From contig JAUVXR010000001.1 of NCBI GenBank assembly GCA_030603495.1, forward strand, positions 211,944-275,943: 64,000 nt of DNA, written 5' to 3'. How positions within the stretch are numbered: the first letter of the stretch is position 1; every line of letters begins with the position of its first letter. The stretch is from a bacterium (GTDB lineage Bacteria > Armatimonadota > Zipacnadia > Zipacnadales > Zipacnadaceae). Both the position numbers and the translations under genes were made by a program. Positions 16,879-24,195 of the stretch are shown here, one piece after another. The notes under the pieces are model-generated. The model saw nothing but the letters and a program-made list of their open reading frames with translations, did not search any database and had not been told where the DNA came from.

Positions 16879-17382
16879 TTGGCACAGCAGCTATTTGAGG
16901 CACTGCGCAACCTGTCTCCGGAGTGGGTCGTTGTTATTCTTTCCGCCGCGCCCATCAGCGAGGTGCGCGGCGGCATTCCGGCAGGAATGATTATGGGTAT
17001 GCCGCTGGCCCATATCCTGCCGCTGGCAATAATCAGCAACGTGGTCTCGGTCATCCCTGTGGTCCTGGGCTTCAACTGGGCCGCCGAACGACTGGCGGAC
17101 AAGCCACTTCTAGGAGGGTTGATCACCCACCTAATTCAGCGGGCCCGCTCCAAAGAAGCAATGGTCGAAAAACATGGTGTGTGGGCGGTCACGCTGTTCG
17201 TCGCCATCCCGCTGCCGGTGACCGGCGCTTGGACTGGCAGCGTAGTCGCGGCGGTCTTCGGCATGCGCTTTGAGCGGGTGCTTTTCTGCCTGACCATCGG
17301 TGTAATGATCGCCTCGGCGATTGTCACCTTGCTGATGCTCGGCGGCACCGAGATCTTCAGCGCAATCTCTGGCACCCCGTGA
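16879..17382 (+). CDS. Small multidrug export-like membrane protein
   Basis: A 167-residue integral membrane protein matching the putative small multi-drug export family (YuiD/Sm_multidrug_ex type). It has four to five hydrophobic segments, the conserved opening SAAPISEVRGGIPAGM (about 22-37), and the re-entrant-like FVAIPLPVTGAWTGSVVAAV (about 111-130). Transport function is a family label rather than a demonstrated activity. The start is TTG, supported by AAGGAG ten bases upstream. It has its own promoter and is separated from cdaA by a promoter and leader. Confidence 0.75.
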   Translation: MAQQLFEALRNLSPEWVVVILSAAPISEVRGGIPAGMIMGMPLAHILPLAIISNVVSVIPVVLGFNWAAERLADKPLLGGLITHLIQRARSKEAMVEKHGVWAVTLFVAIPLPVTGAWTGSVVAAVFGMRFERVLFCLTIGVMIASAIVTLLMLGGTEIFSAISGTP

Positions 17383-17417
17383 CGCACCAACGGCAGGCCG
17401 CAGCCGACCGTTGGGCA

Positions 17418-17447
17418 TTGACTGGCGAAGGCGGGCTGTGGTATATT
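17418..17447 (+). promoter_or_regulatory. Sigma70-like promoter of cdaA
   Basis: TTGACT, 18 bases and TATATT. The predicted transcript starts near 17454, which gives cdaA an untranslated leader of about 170 bases. Confidence 0.6.
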
Positions 17448-17453
17448 TGCCCA

Positions 17454-17627
17454 CAGTGAAAGGTCCCACACGTTCGGAGCGACGCGGAAAAGATCGTAGT
17501 GCGCTGTCGCCAGGACGGTACGTCCTGAGCACTGGTTCGCGGAACCTTCCTTTCGTGGGAAGGCCACACCCTGTTTGAGGGACAGGCGCGGACCTCGCGG
17601 ACTGGTGAAAGGAGCATGCCAGAATAG
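17454..17627 (+). ncRNA. Structured 5' leader of cdaA (candidate cis-regulatory RNA)
   Basis: The leader contains a chain of short perfect inverted repeats: CAGGAC/GTCCTG, GTTC/GAAC, CCTTCC/GGAAGG, CCTGT/ACAGG and CGCG/CGCG. In addition, TCCCAC near the 5' end can pair with GTGGGA, which sits in the CCTTCC/GGAAGG hairpin, so two alternative folds are possible. It does not show the conserved segments of the ydaO/c-di-AMP riboswitch or of a T-box. There is no T-tract terminator; any control would be at translation. It ends with AAAGGAG (17608-17614) and a three-codon ORF (ATG CCA GAA TAG) abutting the cdaA ATG. Confidence 0.35.
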
Positions 17628-18440
17628 ATGTCTGTGCTGCAAAGTGCTTGGGAACTGCTCAGCCACATAAAGCCGCGTGATGTTGTAGACATCGTGCTGG
17701 TGGCCATGCTCGTGTACTACCTGGCTCGCTTGTTCCGCCGCACGCGGGCCACATCCCTGGTCAACGGTCTGGTGGTCGTGTTCCTCGTGGTCCTGCTTTC
17801 TACCGGCCTGCCTACCCTCAACTGGCTACTGCGCGGGTTGACCGTTGCTGGTGTGTTGGCACTGGTTGTGATCTTCGGCCCGGAGCTACGCCTGGCCCTG
17901 GAACGGCTGGGGCGCGGCGGCCTCTTCAGCAGCGCCCTGAGCCCGATGGGCACTCAGAGGCAGCAGTCTGCAGTAAACCAGGTCGTAGACGCCGCCTACC
18001 GCCTCTCGGAAGAAGGCTACGGAGGCCTCATCGTCCTGGAGCGACAAAGCGGCCTGATGGATATCATCCGCACCGGCAAGACCCTTAACTCCCGGCTCTC
18101 CGTGGAATTGCTGCTCACCATATTCTACCCGGGCACGCCGTTGCACGACGGCGCAGTGGTCATCCGCGAGGACGAGATCGTCGCTGCCGCGTGCGCCCTG
18201 CCGCATTCAGAGAGCCCCGGCCTCTCGACCAGTACGGGCATGCGCCACCGCGCTGCTCTGGGGCTCGCCGAGCGTACCGACGCCGTCTGTGTAGTCGTTT
18301 CCGAGGAAACAGGCGCTGTTTCAATCGCGGTCAACGGGGCCTTATCACCGCGCATCGAGCGTCCCCAGCTTACCGAACGTCTCATGGCGCTGTTCGAGGC
18401 CGAGCAGGAGCAGTTCGGCTTCTTCTTCTGGCGCAAGTAG
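17628..18440 (+). CDS. cdaA: Diadenylate cyclase CdaA
   Basis: A membrane-bound enzyme that condenses two ATP into cyclic di-AMP (270 residues, typical length). Three N-terminal membrane helices (about 20-95) are followed by a coiled linker and the DAC domain. The catalytic DGA is in LHDGAVVI (about 173-175) and the RHR is in GMRHRAALG (about 206-208). GGLIVLERQSGL and IIRTGKTLNS are also family-typical. cdaR follows 26 bases downstream, as in Firmicutes, but glmM does not. The leader described separately suggests regulation. Confidence 0.95.
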   Translation: MSVLQSAWELLSHIKPRDVVDIVLVAMLVYYLARLFRRTRATSLVNGLVVVFLVVLLSTGLPTLNWLLRGLTVAGVLALVVIFGPELRLALERLGRGGLFSSALSPMGTQRQQSAVNQVVDAAYRLSEEGYGGLIVLERQSGLMDIIRTGKTLNSRLSVELLLTIFYPGTPLHDGAVVIREDEIVAAACALPHSESPGLSTSTGMRHRAALGLAERTDAVCVVVSEETGAVSIAVNGALSPRIERPQLTERLMALFEAEQEQFGFFFWRK

Positions 18441-18466
18441 TATCAAGCCGGCCGCGGGTACGAGAT

Positions 18467-19585
18467 ATGAGGAATGTGGCGCGAAAAATCGCCGAAGCCA
18501 TCGAGAACGAGTGGCCACTCAAGATTCTTTCCCTGGCCCTGGCCCTCGTACTGTGGGGATATGTCATCACCACAACAAACGCTCCCACCCAGGAGCAGAG
18601 AACGCTGGCAGTGGAAGTGGTCAATACTCCAGGGAGACTGATCCCTACCACCATCCAGCCGGGCGAGGTCGAGGTGACCTTCCAGGGGCGCCGCCGGTCC
18701 CTGGCCGCGGCTGACCTGAGCGAGGTTACCGTCATCGCCGACCTCACCGACCTGAACGACGAACAGATCGGTGAGCACCGTATCCCACTGCAGACCCGGC
18801 CACTGCCAACTGGCATAAGCGCGGTCCTGAGCAAACCGATGGCCCGCATAACGCTCGACCAAAAGGGCTCCACCGAGCGACCCGTGGAAGTTGAGCTTTT
18901 GGGAAAACAAGCACCAGGATTCCAGATGGGCGCCCCCCGCGCCAGTCCTACCCAAATAGCCATCGAGGGGGCCAACAGCGCCCTGCGTGAGGTGGCGCGG
19001 GTGGTGGCGGTAGTAGACGTCTCCGGCTTCAACTCTACCGTGCAGAAGAAGATTACCCCAGAACTACGTGACGAACGGAACGTGCCGATAACCGGCCTGC
19101 AGACAGGGCCAGCTACGGTCGAGGTCACTGTGCCCATCACCAAGCTGGCGACCAAGACCGTCCCCATCATACCCCGACTAAGCGATCCGCCCGGCGGCTA
19201 CCAGATAGAGTCAGTGCAGACCAGTCCGAGTACAGTCACCATAGCTGGAGACGAGAGCACTATCGAGGAGATCGAATCGGTCAACACAGCCCACATCAAC
19301 ATCAGCAACTTGCAGGGCAAGGCGACGTTCACGCCCAACCTGGTCTTCGATGCCGACGTGAGATCAATGGGGGTGAGCGCAGCGACAGTCACAGTTACCA
19401 CCAAGCGCGTGGCGCTGCCACCACCATCGGAGCAGCCCGAGCCGGAAGAAGGTGAGCCGGGTACGGATTCATCTGGATCTGCGCCACCGGCCTTGTCGCC
19501 AGACACTGACACGGAAACACCTACCGACGAAGCCCCGCTGGCTGATGATACCGAGGACGCTGCCGGGGCGGACGAGACTGGATAG
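18467..19585 (+). CDS. cdaR: YbbR-domain protein CdaR, regulator of CdaA
   Basis: A single-pass membrane protein with extracytoplasmic YbbR repeats that modulates CdaA. The start ATG at 18467 is chosen although the frame is open upstream to 18191, because upstream codons lie over the cdaA 3' end and MRNVARKIAEAIENEWPLK is the usual CdaR opening. The membrane anchor is about 20-38 (LSLALALVLWGYVI). About four YbbR units follow up to residue 320, each with a pattern like RPVEVELLG and PSTVTIAG. The last 50 residues are acidic and Pro/Ser-rich (PPPSEQPEPEEGEPGTDSSG), probably unstructured. It forms a two-gene operon with cdaA. Confidence 0.9.
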   Translation: MRNVARKIAEAIENEWPLKILSLALALVLWGYVITTTNAPTQEQRTLAVEVVNTPGRLIPTTIQPGEVEVTFQGRRRSLAAADLSEVTVIADLTDLNDEQIGEHRIPLQTRPLPTGISAVLSKPMARITLDQKGSTERPVEVELLGKQAPGFQMGAPRASPTQIAIEGANSALREVARVVAVVDVSGFNSTVQKKITPELRDERNVPITGLQTGPATVEVTVPITKLATKTVPIIPRLSDPPGGYQIESVQTSPSTVTIAGDESTIEEIESVNTAHINISNLQGKATFTPNLVFDADVRSMGVSAATVTVTTKRVALPPPSEQPEPEEGEPGTDSSGSAPPALSPDTDTETPTDEAPLADDTEDAAGADETG

Positions 19586-19602
19586 GCACGTTCAGTAAAC
19601 GG

Positions 19603-20706
19603 TTACTGCTCGCCAAGCAATCGCTGCAGGCGCTCGTAGTTGAACTTTGTTGCGGGAAACTCGGGCGTCTCCTCGTACATCTCCTCCCACTGTTTAAAGC
19701 TGGCCTCAAGCTGCCCGAGTCGCTCCAGAGCATGAGCATACACCCGCCACCCGACCCCCTTTGCTCCCAACTCGACGGCTTTACGCAGATAAGGCAGCGC
19801 CAATTTATACTTCTTGAGGTTGAAGTAGTGCCAGCCGAGGTAGTAGTGGCTCAGGGGATTGTCCGGCAATATCTGAATGGCGCGGTGGTAAGTGCCGATC
19901 GCTTCGGTGTTGTAGCCCAGGCTCCACTGCAGCCAGGCAACGTCGCTGTAGGTTTCGACCAGGTCCGGATCCATCAGCAGGATAACCTCCAGGCAGCGGA
20001 TGCACTGGCTGTAGTCTCCCCAATGCCACCACCAGTCCGACTCGGCTTTAAGAGCTCCGATCACTGCCTGCCAGATTGCGGAGGCTTCGCCGGTCGAAAC
20101 CGAGGCCTCCTCCTTGTCGGCCGCCGGCGGGAGCACCGGCGCAGGCTCGGCCAGGGCTGCCGCTATCGTACGGTTGATGAAATCGGGCTGCCCGGGCTGC
20201 ATGGCCTGGAGCGCATGGCGAGCCGAGTCCGAGTTCAGCCGACTCAGGCCCAGCACTGCGTAGTAGCGAATCCAGGTCGGCTCGCCAATCAGCGCCGCCT
20301 CGGCAGCCTTCTGCCCGCGCTGATCACCCAGACATGCCAGCGCGATGCCGGCCTGTATGCGCACATCGCGGCAGCCGTCACGAGTGGCCTGAACCAACGG
20401 CGCGCAGGCGGACAGATGCCCGATCTGACCGAGGAGAAATGCCGCCCGCTGGCGCTGCTCCGTGTCGCCCTCGCTGAGCAAACTGGTTAGCACTGGGACC
20501 ATCTCGCTGTGCCCCCACATAACCGGCAGGGGGGCCCATTCCGGACGATCCGTCCGCATTGCCAGCTCTTCTAGCTCCGGCGCATGGATGCCAGCTATTC
20601 CGAAATCGGGAGCTTCTTCCGACGCAGCACTGTCGGCCTCCGGGGCTGCGCCCGCAGACCGTACCAGTAGCACAAGCAGGCAAGCCGTGACAATAATTCG
20701 GGGCAT
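19603..20706 (-). CDS. Exported HEAT-repeat plus TPR protein
   Basis: A 367-residue protein with a signal peptide (MPRIIVTACLLVLLVRSAGA). The N-terminal half has HEAT-like helical repeats (about 60-185: QRAAFLLGQIG, VRIQAGIALACLG, WIRYYAVLGLSRL). The C-terminal half has tetratricopeptide repeats (about 225-350: VETYSDVAWLQWSLGYNTEA, LSHYYLGWHYFNLKKYKLA). ATG 20706 is preferred over an upstream GTG because GAGGAG lies eight bases before it. It is the last gene of a minus-strand operon with a lipoprotein, a secreted protein and a large barrel, so a periplasmic scaffold role is plausible. Confidence 0.8.
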   Translation of the reverse strand: MPRIIVTACLLVLLVRSAGAAPEADSAASEEAPDFGIAGIHAPELEELAMRTDRPEWAPLPVMWGHSEMVPVLTSLLSEGDTEQRQRAAFLLGQIGHLSACAPLVQATRDGCRDVRIQAGIALACLGDQRGQKAAEAALIGEPTWIRYYAVLGLSRLNSDSARHALQAMQPGQPDFINRTIAAALAEPAPVLPPAADKEEASVSTGEASAIWQAVIGALKAESDWWWHWGDYSQCIRCLEVILLMDPDLVETYSDVAWLQWSLGYNTEAIGTYHRAIQILPDNPLSHYYLGWHYFNLKKYKLALPYLRKAVELGAKGVGWRVYAHALERLGQLEASFKQWEEMYEETPEFPATKFNYERLQRLLGEQ

Positions 20707-20734
20707 ATCCTGCACTCCTCACTGGCCCCGCGGC

Positions 20735-21940
20735 CTAGTTAACCGTCAGGGTGAAGTTGATGTTCTCTAATACTCTTCCGCCGCCGAGAAGTTCGACCTC
20801 CCGGCCGATGGTATGGTCGCCATAAGTGACTTCAATACGGTAGTCCCCTGGCGGCACGAACAAGTAGTAGTAGCCGTCGGTGTCAGTGGTATCTTGACCG
20901 AGCACAACGCCACGGTCAAGTTCCAAAGCCGTCACCACCGCGCCCGAGTTGTCGGGAGCGCCCAGCAAGGTGACCCGTCCAGTGATGGTGTAGGGGTCAC
21001 CCGGAGGCTGTGGCGAGAACTCGGTGAGCAGAATCCGGAGGGGCTCGATTCCAGGCAGCACGTTTATGACCGTGTAGTAGTCATCGTAGCCCTCCGCACT
21101 GGCCAGCACCGGCTGCTCACCGACACCAACACCGGACACCGAAAAGCTCCCGTCGAGCTCGCTTACGACCGGGAGCTGGTCACCGATCTGTACGGTAGCC
21201 CCTGCCACCACCGCCTCCGTGCGTATCTCGAGCACCTGTCCGCTGACGGTGATCGTAGATTCCCCGCTGAACAGCGCAAAGTTGAGCCGATCGTTTTCGC
21301 CGACCGAGTCGGCCACGACGGTGAGAGCGGCTGCGTCTTCGAGATAGCCCACAGCCTGACAGGCCACCTCAACCGAACCGGCGGGGATGCCCCCCACAAC
21401 ATAGAAACCGCCCTGATCGGTGAAGCCCTTGACCAACACCGTATCCGAGGCCGGCACCACCGTCCCTTCAAAGCTGACTAGCGCGTTGATGAGCGGCTGA
21501 CCGGTATCCACATCGGTGACCGTACCCGCCACAGTGCCAGTAGTATCGGGGTCTGCCGGTGTCATCGGCACACTGGCTGTAGTGTAGCTGAACTCATTGA
21601 GGGTCAGCGTCTGGGAGGCGGTGACGTACCCCGGAGCAGTAGCGGTGAGCGGCTGCTGGGGCGGGCTTGCCGAGCCCAGCGGCACACCCTCGAGTATGAC
21701 CCAGTTGTCCTGCAGATTCGTTTGGCCCCGCACCCCACCGACTACCACATCCGCCGGCACATCAAGGAATTCCTCGCTGCCCTCGATAAGACACTCGACG
21801 ATGACCGTTGTGGTTACCTGCTCACCGGTCCCCTCGGTGCTCACCCCCCCGCAGCCAGCCAGGTGCGCAACTGCCGCAAGGCAGCCAACAAGCCCCAATA
21901 TTGCGAGCAGATTCGACTTGACAAAACCTCTCTTGACCAT
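20735..21940 (-). CDS. Lipoprotein with carboxypeptidase-regulatory-like repeats
   Basis: A 401-residue lipoprotein: basic N-terminus, hydrophobic stretch and lipobox LAGC with the acylated Cys30. It carries at least three beta-sandwich repeats of the carboxypeptidase regulatory type. The units are GTVAGTVTDVDTGQPLINAL...GGFYVVGGIPAGSVEVAC (about 133-200), VSGQVLEIRTEAVVAGATV...DGSFSVSGVGVGEQPV (about 230-295), and ITGRVTLLGAPDNSGAVV...DGYYYLFVPPGDYRIEV (about 315-385). Such modules are structural or binding domains on surface proteins. It is 33 bases downstream of the 742-residue secreted protein gene in the same operon. Confidence 0.85.
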   Translation of the reverse strand: MVKRGFVKSNLLAILGLVGCLAAVAHLAGCGGVSTEGTGEQVTTTVIVECLIEGSEEFLDVPADVVVGGVRGQTNLQDNWVILEGVPLGSASPPQQPLTATAPGYVTASQTLTLNEFSYTTASVPMTPADPDTTGTVAGTVTDVDTGQPLINALVSFEGTVVPASDTVLVKGFTDQGGFYVVGGIPAGSVEVACQAVGYLEDAAALTVVADSVGENDRLNFALFSGESTITVSGQVLEIRTEAVVAGATVQIGDQLPVVSELDGSFSVSGVGVGEQPVLASAEGYDDYYTVINVLPGIEPLRILLTEFSPQPPGDPYTITGRVTLLGAPDNSGAVVTALELDRGVVLGQDTTDTDGYYYLFVPPGDYRIEVTYGDHTIGREVELLGGGRVLENINFTLTVN

Positions 21941-21973
21941 AAAGCCCTTACCGAAACGAGCAGGTGATCTGTT

Positions 21974-24187
21974 CTACATCGGTGGAAAGACAAGCCGCGC
22001 GCCCTCTGCGGTGAGGCACCGTACCCAATAACCGGCGAAGGGCTGAAGCGTCTGAGCCAGCACGTATCCGCTCTGCTGGCTGTACCCGTACACCCCCGCC
22101 TGCATCCAGCCCCGCGTTACTGCTTCGCTGAAACTGACCGCCCCGGCGGTGCCGACCTCCACTTGCAGGTCGGCCAACGCTACCGGCTCGAGCCGGGGGC
22201 TGCCGATCATATTCCAGCCCAGGTCCACCGCCACCCCACAGCTTCTGTCCTCCTCGGGTATTACGCCTTGCAGGGCAACGGTGACGTCATCGAGCAGGCG
22301 TATCCAGAAGCCGCGACCGGGCGCAAACGGCGCGATATCCGGCCAGATCTCGTAGCGGCCACGGGGCGGCCGGCTCGGGTCCCAGCGGGCAAGCAGTAGA
22401 TCGCTACTCGGTATTCCCAAGATCTGAGCGGCGTCAGCTTCCTCGTAGGTCATCGGCAGCGTAGTCATTAGCAGCCCGCTGGCGCCGGCGTAGAAGGTAT
22501 GACCGACGGCAGACTGCCCGCCGCCCTCCAGGAAAATCACATACGAATCCCAGCCGACATTCACCCAGCGAGTAAAGCTATCCCCCTGCGGGTTGGTCGT
22601 AGTCACCTCAAGCTGGGCCGGCGTAAGGCGTGCGCCACTTATGCACGCGCCGAACACGGCGCGCTCCGCCGAGATACCAGACTGGGCGAAGCCGCCGGTT
22701 ACGTCAATGGTTGCCTCCGGGCCGCCGCGGAGGCCGCCGTACAGGTCATTCTCGCCGGGATCATACCCGCGTACGGCGTACGGAAAGGGATACTCCCGGC
22801 GCAGGCCGTTGAGGTCAATCTGAACGGTTATCTGCTGAGGGCCACCCACGTTGTAGAAGGTGGGGATCAGGTAGCCCTCTCCGGCGCTAGGGCCGCTGCT
22901 GGCCACATCAATAACGTAGCCCTCCTCGGCGTACAAGCTCAGCGTACGGCTGTAGTTCCAGTAGATGCAGCGGCCCTGGCCGCCACGCGGCGACTCGTCC
23001 CCGCTACTGTCGGTGCTGTAGTGCTCCGCAATAAGCGCCACTGACTGCACCAGCGGGATATTCCAGGTGTAAAGCTTGCTGCCCGTGCGGATGCTGGTAT
23101 CCAGCACGTACTGGCGTTCGTACCAGTCGTAGAAGTTCATACCTTCGACCGTGCCGATGGCCGAGGTCGCAATATCCTTAAGACCAGGAATATCCCCCGG
23201 TAAGCCCTCATAGAAGCTCTGATAGTAGATCTGGTTGAAGTTGGCGAAGAACTGGGGGTCCTCGATATAGCACTTATACCAGGCGGCGCGGGCCATGGCC
23301 ACGCGCCAGACCAGCATGCCGGCAAAGCCCGAGGCGGGGTAGAAGGTGCTGTTGCCTAGCTCAGGCTGGTTCTCCGCCTCGTAGACCGACAGACAGTAGA
23401 ACGGGCCCGGAACAACCGGATCGTAGCCCGGGGCCACCCCGGGACTGATCTGGACTGCCGTGGCCGCCGCCCCGATGAAGCCTTGCTCCCAGGCATCGTA
23501 GAAGAAGGCCACATCGTCGTGGAAAGCGTTGAGCACCAACATCATCAGGACGAAGGTGTCCTCGACGTAATTGCCGGACAGCGGCGCGAGATGGATCTCG
23601 TTGGCAGTCGCGTCGTATATCCCGCCCTGGATCTCCGCCAGGGAGTCGTCGCGAATCACCGTCACCGTGATGTCAAACGCCGGCGGCCCGTAGATCATCC
23701 GCGCCTTGGGCATTGCGCCGTCCAGGTACCCCTGCAGCGCCGCCTCCTCGGTCTCGGTGAAGCCCTGGAATTGAAAGGTAATATCGTTGGCCGGATCGCC
23801 CAGACCGGTGCCGCCTTGCATGGCCCGAACCAGGTCAGGTAGCTGCACCTGGCCCTCGCGGATGTGGTAAGCCGTGCGCGGGAAGCGCAGCCGCGCCGCC
23901 GGGCTCTTCAGCCCCAAGCCCTGCAATAGCTGCATAGTGCGCTCCGCACGCTGCAATGAAGCCGGGCTGTGCTGCGCAGCAGCCACCTGGCTGACTACCG
24001 CCTGGACAGATGCCAAGCCCGGCGGAGGCGCCGGCACCAGAATCGCCCCGACCGGTCCGTCCGCCCGGGTCGCAAAGGGCGTGTTATCAGTATTCCCGAA
24101 CTGCGTGCCAGCAGCCGGGTTGGCGGTCACGGCACAGGCCATCACCGCAAGTCCCAGCATAGCCAAACGAAATCTGTTGTTATTCAT
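21974..24187 (-). CDS. Large secreted protein with C-terminal GWNMIGSP domain; possible inactive metalloprotease
   Basis: A 737-residue exported protein (signal peptide about 1-27, ending NPAAG). A central region (about 195-360) has LNAFHDDVAFFYDAWEQGF, which resembles the Zn-protease layout HExxHxFHD...WEEG but lacks the HExxH residues. A catalytically dead peptidase fold is therefore possible, and this is inference. The C-terminal region (about 610-737) is the APGRGFWIRL...DLGWNMIGSP...LQPFAGYWVRCL domain, seen in many large secreted proteins of Armatimonadota-like bacteria. ATG 24187 is chosen for the signal peptide; an upstream GTG overlaps the barrel-gene stop. Second gene of the barrel operon. 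Confidence 0.7.
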   Translation of the reverse strand: MNNNRFRLAMLGLAVMACAVTANPAAGTQFGNTDNTPFATRADGPVGAILVPAPPPGLASVQAVVSQVAAAQHSPASLQRAERTMQLLQGLGLKSPAARLRFPRTAYHIREGQVQLPDLVRAMQGGTGLGDPANDITFQFQGFTETEEAALQGYLDGAMPKARMIYGPPAFDITVTVIRDDSLAEIQGGIYDATANEIHLAPLSGNYVEDTFVLMMLVLNAFHDDVAFFYDAWEQGFIGAAATAVQISPGVAPGYDPVVPGPFYCLSVYEAENQPELGNSTFYPASGFAGMLVWRVAMARAAWYKCYIEDPQFFANFNQIYYQSFYEGLPGDIPGLKDIATSAIGTVEGMNFYDWYERQYVLDTSIRTGSKLYTWNIPLVQSVALIAEHYSTDSSGDESPRGGQGRCIYWNYSRTLSLYAEEGYVIDVASSGPSAGEGYLIPTFYNVGGPQQITVQIDLNGLRREYPFPYAVRGYDPGENDLYGGLRGGPEATIDVTGGFAQSGISAERAVFGACISGARLTPAQLEVTTTNPQGDSFTRWVNVGWDSYVIFLEGGGQSAVGHTFYAGASGLLMTTLPMTYEEADAAQILGIPSSDLLLARWDPSRPPRGRYEIWPDIAPFAPGRGFWIRLLDDVTVALQGVIPEEDRSCGVAVDLGWNMIGSPRLEPVALADLQVEVGTAGAVSFSEAVTRGWMQAGVYGYSQQSGYVLAQTLQPFAGYWVRCLTAEGARLVFPPM

Positions 24188-24195
24188 TTGCCAGA

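Noticed and set aside
17454-17627. ydaO-type c-di-AMP riboswitch
   Set aside because: The conserved ydaO segments are not visible; the leader is reported only as an unclassified structured RNA.
18191-18466. 92-residue N-terminal extension of CdaR
   Set aside because: It lies over the cdaA 3' end in another frame and is Arg-rich shadow sequence; the typical CdaR opening begins at 18467.
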